DNA of 64,000 bases from Diploscapter coronatus (GCA_964036155.1 OZ038422.1:73431201-73495200); one strand, 5' to 3'. Shown: positions 39,469 through 53,146, numbered from the stretch's first letter. Made by a program: numbers and translations. Notes: generated by a model not told the origin, from the letters alone.

Positions 39469-42400
39469 ATGTCCATTTCCTGGGGCCCACAACTGCCCAA
39501 GCTCAAGACGAACTTGAGGCTGGCGATCAATCGGCTCAAATTGATCGAGAAGAAGAAGACGGAACTCGCGATGAAAGCCAGAACCGAAATCGCGGACTAC
39601 ATCTCCCGTAAGTTGGAATCAATTAGCCAAATTAGAGTAATTAAGTGAAGGCAGTTATCGATAGTTAATTAGTCGCTGCTAATTAGAGGCCATTAAGAAG
39701 CTATCATTGTAGGAATTTAGGCTTGCTAGAGCTTGGTTTTAGTGAAACTTATAATATTTAACATTTCTAGTTTTTCAGCAATAATGAGGCGTTATTACTT
39801 TTCAAGAAATACCCTCTCTACCTATATTTCTGTGAAACATAGAATTTTGAAAATCAATAAAAACCCAGTCTTCAGAAAACAAGCCAGATCGCGCTCGTAT
39901 CCGTGTCGAGCACATCATCAGGGAGGACTACCTGGTCGAGGCCTTGGAGATTCTCGAAATGTACTGCGACCTGCTCCTCGCCAGATTCGGACTTATCGAG
40001 CAGACGAAGTAGGCGAGATTAAAATCACTACGAGGCAGACCCCATAGTGACTTGATTTTCTTTTGCCATAGGAGCCCCGTACCAATTTCCATTTTCAGGA
40101 CTCTGGACGATGGAATCGCCGAGGCGGTCATTTCCGTGCTGTGGGCGGCGCCGCGTGTCGCTCAGGATATCGCTGAATTCAAGGTTTGGATTTATCAACT
40201 TTATAGTTGCAGAAAATCCTCCGTCAATTGGCATTATTTCAAACTCCACTTGTAGACATTGATGCTTTCAAAAGTATAAAAGAATAAGATATAGAATCTC
40301 GAGTTAACTCATTTATGCTCAAGTATATTTAGGTCAGCTTTGAGTTGATCATAAGTACTTTGAATGTGTTTCAAGTTAACTCCAAGTACCTAGGATAAAT
40401 TAGTTCATTGCGAGATTTTGCAGTTTTAATTATTTATTTTTCCAGGTGGTCTCCGATCAACTGACTCTAAAGTACGGGAAGCCGTTTGCGGAGGCTGCGA
40501 GAGCCAACCAGCTCGAATATCCGGCCAAAGTCAACCCCAAATTGGTCGCCAAACTCTCGGTCGCCGCTCCACCCAAACTTCTCGTCGAAAGGTAAACTTT
40601 GTATTTGATAATGAAAGAGTAAAATTAAGAAAACGATATTTCAAATATACTTTTGTCATAAAACCCGATGATATTGTTGTTGGTTGTTTTTAAGAAATGA
40701 GGAGAAAGTAGATTAATATTTCGCCAAAAAATTTCAAAATACACTTTGAGGTACATGATCGAAATCGCGGCGTCGGCCAACGTTCCATTCACTCCGGATC
40801 CGGACGTGATGCGCGAGGACGAGGTTCACCAGGTCAGCATGTTCAAATTTACTAAATTTCGAGGATAAGTCGACTTTTCTTGAACTTATGTTAAACTTTA
40901 AAACTAAATTTGGCGGGTAAACATATTTTACAACGAGGAAAATCCACTCCAAAATCAACTTTTCAAATTTCAGGCCGAGAAAATCCTGATCGACTTCAAG
41001 AACGCCGGCGCGGGACCAGGCTCTGATGCTGGGCCGGGGACCGGACCCAACTACCCACCCCCACCTGAGGTAGTGAAAATTGACTTTCTCACCAATTTCC
41101 TCGACTCAGAAACACCCAAGACTTAGATTTTCCTTTGAAAAATGCTACACATTAATTTATTTTTATAAAAGGAATACTGGCTTTTTTATATTCTTGAAAA
41201 TAATATTCTACAGTAAACTTTTCTTTTTCGTTTGAAAAATACTGGTTTTTTCACCTAAATTGTTCCCTTAAACTGGTACAGAAATTTTCTTCTTTCCAAA
41301 AAATTAGTGTGGCTTTCAAAGGGATCTAGCCTTGTACAAAGTCAACTTATACTAATTTTCACTGGTTTTTTTTTATCATTCCTCGTGTAGTGTTTCTTCG
41401 TTTTACCCATTTTCAAATATTATTTATCTATGTGTCTCCCGTCGCAATGGTATGCTAGATGCTTTTTCCCAATTACCCACTATTTATTACTTGCTGTTCT
41501 AGAATGACCCGACCTATGTATCCTTTGATCCCCAGTTTTATCTATTTCACTGATAAACTATGCAATGACAACAATGCTTTGTAAATAGATGTAGCAATTG
41601 CAGTGTCAAATCTGCTTGAAAATACCTAATTTCTAAAATTTCCAACTTAGAAGTTCTGCGTACTTTTCACCTAGATTGAAAAAGAAAAGAATCGTTGGTA
41701 GAAAAGTGCTCAAGTTTCAATTTTTGAGGAAAAGTACTCGAGACTAATATTGAAATTTCAGAATTTTGGGGGCTCTTCTGGTGGAGGAGGAATTTCTGCT
41801 GGATCTGGGTACGGATGGAATCTCAACGATCCCTCTTCTGGTAAATGATTTTGATTAAACATGACTTCAAATTTAAAAATTAAATAAATTACGGCTAAGA
41901 TTTGAATTTTTGAGAATTAGTTCTTTTTTCAGGTGGAATTCCGGGAATGTCGCCTATGGCCCCGCCTGCAAACACGATGCCTCCAAATGTGCCCTACCAT
42001 GGCGGAAATTACGGTAGGGAAATCACTTTTTTACTACTCGTTTCACGCCGACTGAATAGCTTTGTAAATGGCATTAACAGATTATGAATATTTTCTTGAG
42101 ACATAAGGGAGTTTCATAAAATTAAAATCAAATAATATAACGAGAACTAATAGAATTTGGACTTCTCTTTAATATCGAAGCTGACTTTTGAAACTTACAA
42201 AAGTGCTTAAGTTTCGGTTGAAATTTTCCAGATGATGATTCCACATTTTATGACGAGATTGGTGGGGGCGAAGGTAGAAACATTTCGTAAAAGCGTCATG
42301 TAAAGTTGTGATTTGTGTTGGTCACCACTCCTTATTTTCGAGATTTCATAAATTTTGGATTTAAAACAAAATCCAAGGTATTTCTGTTATGTGCACGCTT

Positions 42401-45400
42401 TCTGTGCTATGATATGGGTATTTTAATTTCAGCAGCTTTGCTAGAAAATATCTAATTTGAAAAAAGATTCTTCGATTCATAACATATATAAACATCACTC
42501 GATTCTTGAAAAATCTGAAATAAATATTGAGTGTGGTTTATATGAGCTGACTTTTCGAGTTTTAGAAGAATTTTAGCTAGGGAATTTCAGGTGCCGACGG
42601 ACATATTTACGAAGTGCCGACCGGTGTGAAGGGAGGCCACATCTACGATGAGGTGCCTGGAGCAGGTTATGGAGCCCCGACTCAGAATACGGGGTGGGAT
42701 TTTTTTATTTAAAAAGGCAAAAGCACTTGATATATTAGAAATTTAAGAAATCTTAGTCTTGAGATATTTTGAAGCATATTCTACCTATTATTTTTCACAA
42801 GATGTTATCAAATTTTGTGAATGTTTATGAAATTTCGAACAATTCCCAATGAAGAATTAAGATTTCTGAAATTCAAAAGAAAACTCGAAAAACTTAGAGA
42901 AGCATAGATAACAAATTTTCAGCCTCATCCAATCAATCTTTTAATCAGGAGCATATTTGATTTTTTCAGTTTGAACCAACCGTCTGGCATCATTCAGCTG
43001 CCGAAAATCGGTCCGAACGGCCTACCGATCGCCTCTGATCCCGTCAACGATAGAGCCTATCCCGCACTCTCGCAAAGGGTCAGTTTTTAAAATGTTTATC
43101 TTTTTGCCCTAAAAATTTCGGATGATAATTTTAGACAGAAAAACCATACATCGCTAGATTTTCTGTGAAATTCGGCACAGAAAGTAGAATTTTATCCTTA
43201 TATCTAGGATGATAAAAATGCATAGCGTTATAATATTGTTCTGTAAATTTTTAAAAGTGTAGTTTAATTATTACCTTTTGAATTGGAGCTAAATTTATAA
43301 TCTTGTAAATATCGCTAAGTTTCCTGTGAACTTTCAAAGAGAAAGGTGAATTTCCTAGTTCTTGAGTTTTGAGGTGTGGTTTGGCGAAAGAGCGCATGTG
43401 GATTTAGACGAGTTGGAGGCTGAAATTCCTGATATTTTATCTCATTCTTTCTAAATTCGAGACTTTGTTGAATTTGGTTTTTGATTCAGGCAAAATTTCA
43501 TCTTTCTTTCATTTTCAAGGAACTTTATCGTTCGGTTTCATCTATGTTCATTTTTAATATCCTTAGGGACCTCGCGGGAGCCTCCAAGTTTCCTTTCTTC
43601 TTCTTCTTTTCTCTTTGACGGACCAGTTTTAATCTAGTTTCATCAAATTCCCATTTCGGACGCCAAAACAAAAGGTCGGACCACAGAAAATAGCAAAATT
43701 TAATTTTGAATTATGACATATTCTAAGAAATGCACATTTTTGACGTAAAATAAACGATAAATTCCGGAAATTACCCAATTTTAATCATCAAAGAAGCCTT
43801 AAGTGGCTATTTTTATCGAACGCAGGAAATATTTAGCACCGAAGATTGGCCTGCAAAGTAAATTAGGAAGAACGCCAAAAATATCTAAGAAAAAGGATTG
43901 GGTTTCACTATTTTCGATGTCTCTTTAGATTGCAAAATATTTTATTTTCTTGGGACAGTTTGAGGTTAAACTAGCGATTTCCAGGTAAAAAGTAGTTACA
44001 TTCAGAGCATAATATAGAGCAAAGATTTGTTGGTCCTAAAATTTGCCCAATTTAGTTCCCTTATTGTTTTTTACGACAAAAGTATGGGTTTATTCATTTC
44101 CGAGATACTTGATCGAACGAATTTTTTCGTGCTTGAATATCCAGAAAGCTTAAAAATCGAGTTTATGAATTATCAAAAGTTTTATTAAGTTTAGAGAAGC
44201 TTATCTAAAAGTTAATTTTTATTTGGGAAGCACGAAATCCTCCAAGAAAAAGAATGAAATTCAAGCATTTCTCGGAAGTTTCTTTATAGACGGAAAAAAC
44301 AAAGATTTTGATCATTTGGCCGATATTTGCTTTCAAAAATGCCAATTTTTGCTCGTAAAATATTTCACTACTCTTTATCATAATCCTTGTAGAACTCCGC
44401 GTTTTTGCTGGTCCCGGCAATTTTTAATACAATTTTCCGAAAAGCATACGCACACGTCCTCCGGCTTTGATTTGATTAGCCAAAAACTAGCTGAAAAGCA
44501 GACTTTGACCTTATGGCAATGTTATACCAGCCGTTTCTCCTACTCTATGCTTTATTATAGGATGAGTTTTTTCTGGTTTCTCTAGATTTTGCAAAATCTA
44601 GTTAGGCCTGATCCAATGTCGTGTCACATTTTGTCACTTTGGCCGAAGATTCGAAACATCCGGAAAATTTTGAAGACGAGATCTTTCCGTTCTTTCTTGA
44701 AAAGTCAATCCTAGAGAATAGCGGCCAAATTTTGGAAACTTTTTGATTAAAAAATGCCAGTTTTGAGAAGGAAATATCTTGCAAGAGAAAATGGAAATAC
44801 TTGATGCGAAGTTGATTGAAAATTCTGACAAATTTTTATGGTCAAATAGAAAAGGGAAATAATTTTTAAAATGAAAACATTTCGTCAAGAAGGGCTTTGA
44901 AACATCTTTGGAAAGGTTTTGCTCAAAAACTTATAATTTAACTCAAGAACAGAAAGGGAGATTGTTTTTGAATCGCGAAATTTCCTGATTTAAATTTTCG
45001 AAGCACTTTTCACATCTGCTTTCAAGGAGTTACTTTTGAATTCCAAAATTTCGATATTTTTCAGAGTCGTCATATTTCAACTAATTATTTTTTTAATCTA
45101 CAAATTTTCATGTTAACATTTTTTGAAACATAATTATCGGTCTGTGAGAATTTTTCTTTCTCATAGACATAAGCGCTATAGTCGTTTTTGATCGGCGCAT
45201 TTGCAGTCTATTTCGAGGGATAAATTATATTCAACCATTCTCCACGATTATCTAATATTTCACAAAGAGAAAGGCTATATATTTTCGGTCATGTGTGTGC
45301 ACGGAAAATTGGCGATTTTTTCGGGTTTCCTTGTTAAGCAAAGGAGATAAGATGTTTTGGAAGAGAAAACAGAATTGTGTTAAAGATGATTGCATATTAT

Positions 45401-47796
45401 AGAGAGCGATAAGATATAGAGAAAGCGATAGTATGGAATTTTGAGAGAAGAAAAGACTGAGAAAAATGATAGATGGAGAAAGACTTTGATTATATGATGA
45501 ATAGTATATCTTTTAGAGAGAGAAAAAGACCCCGAAATTGCGAAATAGCATGAAAAATGGGGTACGAGAAGATATAAACCCGGATATCCCCATATGTACA
45601 AGCCCTATATAGTCATAACGAACCCTCATTCTCTTGCCTTCGAATCTAAATTGCATCATATCCAGTTTGCGAGAGGACTCTTCTCCACAGAAAATGCCTC
45701 TTTCTGAAGATGATGAGCCGAAAAAGTCGGGAATTTCTGCAGAAGCGACCCTTGTGCTTTGGTTGAATGCTTGTAGTTGAAAATTTTGAGAGATAATTTT
45801 GTTTATTTTGACTTCTTTTGGAAAGTTATATAGTGACCTTTGACAGGTAAAGCTCTGATGAATATAGACTTTGTCAAAACTTGAATTTTATTAATCTGTG
45901 TAATGCTTGTCGAACATTGACTTTGAATTTCAAAAAGCCTGAAAAATAATATTTGAAACTTACCTATTTTGCTAGATTTTTTCCCCCAACTTACCCTTTT
46001 ATTTTTCTTGTTTTTGCAAGAATCTCGTTTACCTTTGATTGGTCAGGATATTACGAAAACACGAATGTGAACTCTGGGAAAGGAACAATTAGGGAAAGAA
46101 AAAAGGAAATCTTGTAAAAAACCGCCCCCAACCTTCTTTGTTCCAGCATTCCGACATAAATCTGATATTCTATCTTTTTTCTTTGTTTCTCTCTCACTCG
46201 CTTTCCCTAAAGCAAAGCTTTCATAATGTTCCATCCATTCCAGGTCCATAAGGATTTTTGCACACTCGACTAACCTTGAACCGCCTGCCCCTACCTATAT
46301 TATTGCCCACTCACCAAACTCCATTATTTTCTCGAATTTTCAAAAACTATGCCCAACCCATGTTTTAAGCCTTACTCCTCAATATGGGGGGAAAGTTTTG
46401 AAAATCCATACATTTTTTACGAAGGACGATAAGTTAGAGTAAAAGTCGGGGCAATATTTTATCAGCGAAAGCATGCAATTTTATGGGATTACCCCATTTT
46501 TACTGGCTTTTCATGGAGTTAGAGAGGGCTTTCCTTTACGTATTATTGGAAGAGCTTTGGAAAAGTTAGGGAGTTTTTTTTCGAAGAATTTTTCATGTAC
46601 TTACTCGTCACGAGGGGCTCATCCTGAAATTCTCGAAAATTGACTTTTTCGAAATTTTTTGAAGATACCGAGTTTTTCTGTAGATTTTTCACGAAATCTG
46701 AAGTGTAGGTTTCAAATATTTTCTTATGAAATCTCGACATAAGTTAATGTTACATTCAATTCTTGCAACTCATCATTTGCAAATGTTTAACTTCAGTCAT
46801 TGTCAAGCTTCTCATTATTATTTTGTATGTTTCTGATATTTCTGTGGGCGGTCTTCCGTGTTAAACTTTAATTGTGTTCTACTCCTTTTAATAATCCGTT
46901 TAACAATAACTTCTTTAGTCCCTCCACAAAAACTCTTTCTACAACTTTTAAGATTTCAAGCATTTTCTTGTTCAATATCTTGCGATATTTTGAATCTATC
47001 GCGTAATGTCGGTAGTTTAATGGAAAAATAGCATCTTTAGTCCTATTCACAAAATGCTTCTAATCACTCGGCGAAAAACGATCAGCATCACTGACTCGTC
47101 GAATTCGAAGAAAAAACCACATAGATGTTCGTCTTGTAAAAGGAACAGGAAAGATTCCAAGGACAACAGTCAATGCAGTAAAATTCGCAGGAAAACTAGC
47201 GATGTACGAAAATTTTGGGGGAATTTTTAAAATTAGTGATTATGAAGAATTTACTATGATGAGATAATAAGAATTCCTTTTACATTTTTCTTTTCGAATA
47301 TTTAAGAATTCAACAAATTTCAGAACTCCCTGATCAACCCTCCGACGAATCATCCCCACCACAAATTGTCCGACCCGTCCGCACCTCCACAGAGTCTCAA
47401 GAGACAGGAAAATTTTGAAGATGGTGAGAATCTTTAACTTCTTAAAATCGGCACCTTTTCTGAATGTAACCATGTTCCGAATTTTTTTTTCGAACTTTTA
47501 AAAATCTATAAATTTTACACATGAACGCTAATGTGTTAAGGAAATTAGCTTTCATACAGATTTTAGGAGATCTTTAAACATTCTGAAACATTTTATTAGA
47601 ATAAATGAGAATTTGTCTAATCCTTGCAAAAATTTCAGAGCTTTCGTTCCCCGAACCGCCGACTTCTTTCGTGAACAAGCCTGGCAATGGATCCGGGAAT
47701 TCCGGGGGAAATTCGGGAGGAAATTCTGGGGGCGGACCTGGCGACTTGGACTTCGACGAACTTGCCCGGAGATTCGATCAACTGAAGAAGAAATAG
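39469..47796 (+). CDS. ist1: IST1 homologue, ESCRT-III-like regulator of Vps4
   Basis: ESCRT-III-fold protein acting in endosomal sorting, tubule fission and cytokinesis; it binds CHMP1 and the MIT domains of Vps4 and LIP5. Exons: 39469-39607, 39876-40008, 40099-40183, 40446-40591, 40751-40832, 40974-41069, 41762-41840, 41933-42013, 42232-42273, 42591-42693, 42970-43078, 47324-47423, 47639-47796; 450 residues. The N-terminal ~190 residues track human IST1 almost block by block (NLRLAINRLKLIEKKKTELA, RARIRVEHIIREDYLVEA, YCDLLLARFGLI, APPKLLVERYMIEIA). A Gly/Pro/Tyr-rich linker follows. The end, DLDFDELARRFDQLKKK, is the MIT-interacting motif. The ATG lies six bases after a good acceptor (39463), a likely trans-splice site. 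Intron 11 is 4,245 nt, far longer than any other here, and may hold alternative exons. Confidence 0.95.
45573..45780 (+). other. Possible nested promoter and 28-codon ORF in the IST1 long intron
   Basis: A TATAAA (45573-45578) and a second TATATAG (45606-45612) precede a short ORF at 45694-45780. The ORF follows an acceptor-like TTCTCCACAG at 45681-45690 and encodes an acidic-then-hydrophobic peptide starting MPLSEDDEPKK. A splice from its last codons to an acceptor at 45846 would extend it by about ten residues. It could be an alternative first exon, a tiny nested gene, or chance. No domain recognised. Confidence 0.2.
47054..47203 (+). other. Candidate alternative first exon of IST1
   Basis: An ATG-started open frame of exactly 50 codons, rich in Ser, Lys, Arg and Cys (it includes PHRCSSCKRNRKDSKDNSQC), ends at a possible donor GAT|GTACGA in phase 0. 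That is the phase of the next IST1 exon at 47324, so it could begin a short isoform carrying only the linker and MIT-interacting motif. It cannot be reached from exon 11 in frame through the acceptor at 47040. Supported only by composition and phase. Confidence 0.25.
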
Positions 47797-48487
47797 GGCG
47801 ATTTCGTATATCCCCTGAATTTGAGAAGCCTGGATTTAACGTACCATGATTTTTTTTCTTAAATTTCAAATTTCATATATCCTTTATTTCGGCGTCTATT
47901 TGCAAAATTCCATCTTCTTCCTTCTTCAATTTTAAACTTGGTCCCTTTCTCTCCGTAAATTGTATCTTTGTTCTTTTACCGTTTTTATTGAAATCGAAAA
48001 TTCCCGATACTTTTATCCGGCTGATTTTATTTTTGCTATTTTAATGACCATATTTAGAGTGTTCATTTTGTGGAATATTATTTGAGCTCCATCACTTTTA
48101 CTGAAAATCCAAAAATATTCCTTCTTTTCATCGAAACCTCATTTTCTCCGACAATTTTAATCTTCATCCTACTTGTAAGTATTTCAAGTCTTCGTAAGAC
48201 TGAAATGACTATTTGTAGATCAAAAGCGCCTTCATAAGATATCTCATATAGAGAAATAGAAAACATTCAAACCGTCTGAGATATTTTACGAAGGTCGAAA
48301 CTAAGCAGCGAGACGGGCTTTCTCATATTTGTATATCGTCTTCGAGTTCTAGTAGCAGGTCGCTCTTTACGTCTCTGCTATCCATCTTTAACCATAGGCT
48401 GAGTAAAAACGACTTGCAAGAATATACGCTTCTACGAAAAAACGTAAGAATTCTATCTGAAACAAAAATTCCGTGTGTAAAGAAATC

Positions 48488-48493
48488 AATAAA
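48488..48493 (+). terminator. Candidate poly(A) signal of IST1
   Basis: AATAAA, about 690 bases past the IST1 stop and about 240 bases before the acceptor in front of RanGAP. Confidence 0.4.
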
Positions 48494-48745
48494 GGTTTTG
48501 CAAAATACGGTGTATTTTTGATAAATTGCGTTGGACAAAAGTCGAATTCAAACGAATTATCTTCGAAAAGTTTCGTTTTTTTCTTGCTTTTCCTTGAAAT
48601 TTCATAATGTTTATGCCACTATATTTGGAATGTTCATATCGTTTTTTCTAAGAAAAATAAGTGAACTCTTCAAAAAAAATGTGGCCAGAGAACTTTTGAA
48701 ATTTCAAAAATGCCGAATTTTTATTTGTTTTTTTAGGAATAAAAA

Positions 48746-51700
48746 ATGTTTATCATCGGAAATCAGAAGCCTCAGCAAGCGCAGCAGAAAATCCCCTTCG
48801 ATACGGTGCTCTCGTTCGCCGGCCTTCAACTCAAAACCATGGAGCAAGGTGGGGGGATTTTGAAATCCTATCTTGGAAATTTGATTTATTTTTAAAGCGG
48901 CTCGAATTCTTTCTATGAATAATTTTATACCGATACGAAACTCCCTATAAGTAGTTTATATGATTACCTTATCGTAGTACTTTAAGAAAATTGAAACACA
49001 ATAAATAAAATTTTTACGAAAAAGTCTTCTAAAACAAAGGAGCTGTTTCATTTCTACAAAAATGCATATTTTTTAAAGTAATAAAAATGGAAAATTTAAG
49101 GAAAAAAAGTTAGTTTTTGCAGTGGAGTCGATGGCGGCGCGCATCGAACAGGCGCCGTGCGTGGAGACGCTTATCCTGTGCGGCAACAGCATCGGGGTCG
49201 ACGAGGGAAAAAGATTGGCCAAGGCTTTGGAAAGACATGGCGAATTGAAGGTTACTATTTTAGCCTTTCTCTAAAAATATTTCAAATTGGAAAGATATAG
49301 AGGCGAATTTACGAATCCCTTTAAGTTGTTAATTTCTATATAAACGACAGGAGTTTGTTCGAGTTCTGAGATAATGTATCATTCATGTTTGCTCGAAATA
49401 AAATTGATTGAGAATGAAAATATCAAACTCGGAAACTTTAAACTTTCTAAACAAAGACGAAAAAAGGCATTTGCTCTTTCAAAATGCCATTTGCTCCAGC
49501 ACTTGATAATGCATTTTATCGCGATAAAACTTGGTTTCAGAAGCTCATCTTCTGCGACATGTTCACTGGCCGACTCAGGTCAGAAATTCCGGAAACGATC
49601 GTAAGACTTTGAAGTTATTTAACAATGTGTTAATGGGGATGATATATGAAACCCCACTTATCGTATATAGGATATTTAAAAACCTCCAATCCTCCAGAAA
49701 TCGATGCTCTCCGCGGTCACCAAGTCGGGCGCGCAGATCCAGGCACTCAACGTCGCTGACAATGCTTTCGGACCCATCGGGGCTGAATGTGAGTCAATTG
49801 GCCAACTCAAATTGATGTTGTACGCCTTTTGATAGGAAAAATCATCATTATTTTAGATTCTGATAGGGTTGAAAATAGTGCCTCGGAAGGAATGATACTT
49901 TTAACATAAGATTTTTTTTAAATTCCGAAAGGAAAGCATAATGACTTATTTGTGATCAGCTTAAGGCCTAGGTTTTGTACAGACATTACTTCATGAGTTT
50001 CAAAGTAGTCTATATGAAACCGTTAAATTTTGCATTTTGGTAAATTCGAAACGAGGCTTGCGCAGAAAATACTTGTAAAAGTTTCGAAATTGTAAATGAA
50101 ACCTAGGAATTCTCTCACTGACCACCCTTCCTCTGACGCTTGAAATAAAAACATAAATTCAGCGATTTCTGAGTTTCTGCTGTCGCCGGCGTGCAACACT
50201 CTGCAGATACTGGACCTCAACAACACTGGACTGGGAGAGGGGGCGATGGTAAAACATATTTTCAAATTTTAAAACGTTCAGATTTTAACTAATTCATATT
50301 TTCACTTTTAAATTTAAAATTTATTTTTTAATTTAAAAAATTCAGATAATCTCGAAATGCCTGTTGGAGATGAAAGAGAACGCGAAAAGGGAGGGCCGCG
50401 TGTTCTGCTTGAAAACGTTCAAATGCGACAGAAACAGACTCTACTCCGCCGGGGGGAGCGCGCTTTCCAAGGCTGTTAAGGTAGTGTTAATTTTTTTATT
50501 TCAACATTTAAAAAAATCAAATAATTCTGAAAGTATGATTTTTCATCAAGTAAATTTTTTATTTGACTATAAGCAAGTGGTGGTAAATCTCGTAAAGTCA
50601 AAGGGAAACCCTATTGAGAATTTCTATTGAAGTGAACTGATATGTTGGCTTAAAATGACAGGAAATGAATATGCATCTTTCATTCGCCACATTCTGAGAT
50701 ATTTGGAAAATAACAGCATAATTCTTTTATTCGCAGGGTCTGGGCACGCTAGAGCACTTCTCGATGATGGGATGCACGATTCAGTGGCAGGGCATCGTCG
50801 ACATTGCGCAGAGTCTTACGGTATTTTTACACACTTTAAAAACTCCCTTACTTTATCAAAGATGGACGTAGCTAAATCTTTATCATTTTTCTTTCTGAAA
50901 CTGATTATTTATCATTCACGTCCACTCATTTTTAAAGAGGGGCTCTGATTCCTACAAAATTGTAATATGATTCTAGCCCTATTTGCTATACTTTTTCTAC
51001 GAATCGTTTTTATTATTTTTGTGTCTCCTGACTTTATCAAAAAATTGTCGAAATTTTCCTATTTTTTAGTTCAACCCGCACCTGAAACGCATCAACATTT
51101 CGGACAACTTGCCCGGCTCGAAAGGCAGCAGACAAATCGCCGAAGCACTTAAACACCTCAAAGAGCTCGAAGACGTCGTTCTCGAGGACCTTCTTCTGAG
51201 GTGAGAATCATGAATTTAAAGTTTACATTGATATCAGCGTGAAGCTAAATTAGCTTTTCTTCTGAAGTTAGAAATTCTGATTTCAGAAACGCGGCGGTTG
51301 ACGTTGTGAAAGCGTTGTGTGATGGACAACATAGGAATCTCAAGGTATGAAAAATATCTGCAATAAAAAACGTTGATTAGCAAAATCAGCTAAAAATGAA
51401 TTTTTCTTGTTGGAATTTCAAATTTCTTTTTAAGAAATTACAGAAATAGAAACGTAACTTGAAATATCTTTGCTGTGAATTTAGAAGAAAAAACTTGACG
51501 TCAGAACATATTTGCAAATTGCAGAAGCTGAACCTGTGCGGCAACCAGATCAAATTCGACTCAGGCCAAGCAATCATCGAGATCTGGAAACGGAATGGAG
51601 ACATGCCGTATGTTCAAACATTTATTTTTAGCGTAATTACCTCAAAAATTTTAGTTTTCTGTAAAAATTATCATTGAAACTGAAACCAGAAAAACAATAT

Positions 51701-52305
51701 TTCATGATCATTCCTTCAGAAATAAAACGTATAAATAAAAACTATCAGATCAAAAAATGACATCTGAATTATGACACATTATTTGAAGAATGTTTTTACG
51801 GAGATATCCAATATCTTGATAAAGAATAATATTGGCATTTATATGTAAAACTACTTGATTGCCTCAATAATTAACTATCGCGAGAAAAACAGCTGAATTT
51901 CAGTCTCCTCTGGCTAGGTCTGAACGCGTTTGGCGAAGACGGATTCGAGGAGTTCGCACAAATGACCGAAGGCTACCCCAACATCGATCTGGGCGATCCG
52001 GAGTCAGATTTATTCTTTTTCAAATTTTTGTATTCGAAATTCTAACCTAATGCTGCAGAAAAGCGTGAATCAAAAATATACAACCTGGATCGATTTTTCA
52101 AATTCTTTAAAAACATAATTTTCTAAAAAGGAAAGTAAATCGACGATTCATATTTTCAAAATTTCATTTAGAAAATGTGTAGAACACAATAATTTAAAGA
52201 AAAAATTCGAGTTTTCTAAAGGTAAAATTGTTTAGCGAGGATGAGTACGTAAGTGGCGAGGAGGATGACGACGAATCCGACACAGAGGACGACGATGCCA
52301 ATTAA
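48746..52305 (+). CDS. ran-2: Ran GTPase-activating protein (RanGAP)
   Basis: Cytosolic activator of GTP hydrolysis on Ran; it sets the RanGTP gradient for nuclear transport and mitosis. Exons: 48746-48848, 49123-49250, 49541-49600, 49698-49788, 50163-50248, 50346-50480, 50737-50820, 51070-51200, 51287-51344, 51525-51607, 51904-52002, 52236-52305; 375 residues. A leucine-rich-repeat solenoid of RanGAP type fills the protein (ILCGNSIGVDEGKRLAKAL, LDLNNTGLGEGA, LNLCGNQI, LWLGLNAFGEDGFEEFA). It has the family's DMFTGRLRSEIP block near the catalytic arginine region, and ends in the acidic tail EEDDDESDTEDDD. It stops right after that tail, like yeast Rna1, without the C-terminal domain of vertebrate RanGAP1 that is SUMO-modified. 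An acceptor TTTTTTTAG ends at 48735, ten bases before the ATG. Confidence 0.95.
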
Positions 52306-52836
52306 ATTTATCTTAAGTATTTTTAAAATCTTTGCATTCTCATATTTTAGTTTTTTTTTCTTCATAAATTTCGGCAAAATACTTTCTTCAAATGCGAACG
52401 TGTTTTCTTTATGTAAAATTGATCTTCTAGGAAATGTTTTTTCCTATATTCTATAAAGATAAATTTTCCTTTTAAATTTGTCAATTGAAAATTTTCTTCC
52501 GTTTTATTTTTTAAACAAAATACCTTTTCTTATTTTTTCCATGTAAGATAACTCTTGATACTTTTGTCTTTGGAAATTCATACCACCTCTTTCTAAAAAC
52601 TTTCATTTTTTCATCGCTAAAATTCGGACCCATCCTTGACTTTTCCTTCGTCTATTTGGAACGATTAATTTTTTGTTAGAAATCGTTAAATTCAGGACGG
52701 TTACTATATTTTACTATGAGACCCTATAGTTCAATTTTCTGGCTATTTATTTACCAATTCATTCATTATTTATTCGTAACCAGTGATAAGGGATTTTATA
52801 TGTCCTTATTTGTTCATCCAGTTTGTAAGCGGGTCG

Positions 52837-52842
52837 AATAAA
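52837..52842 (+). terminator. Candidate poly(A) signal of RanGAP
   Basis: AATAAA about 530 bases after the stop codon, before the convergent galectin gene. Confidence 0.4.
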
Positions 52843-53073
52843 CTGATTTTGATTTATCAAGTGTACGAAATTCAATGGAAAAATGCGATTTTTAGCTAAC
52901 TTTACATGCAAGAAAATCCAACATTTTAGCTAAAATGGCATAATTTGCAAAGCGCTGCTGAACGCCTTACTTCGTGATCTAATAGTGGGGTGCAGCCTGT
53001 TTCAAGTAATTTTGTGTGTGAAGATCAGCTTTTACTTGATATAATAACCAAGATAACACATGAAAGAAAAGAA

Positions 53074-53079
53074 TTTATT
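53074..53079 (-). terminator. Poly(A) signal of the galectin-like gene
   Basis: AATAAA on the minus strand, 68 bases beyond the stop codon. Confidence 0.6.
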
Positions 53080-53146
53080 TGAAATCTTCGATAGTCATAG
53101 CTTTATCACAGACATAAAATGTTGAAGAGGTATTTCGCATGCCGGT

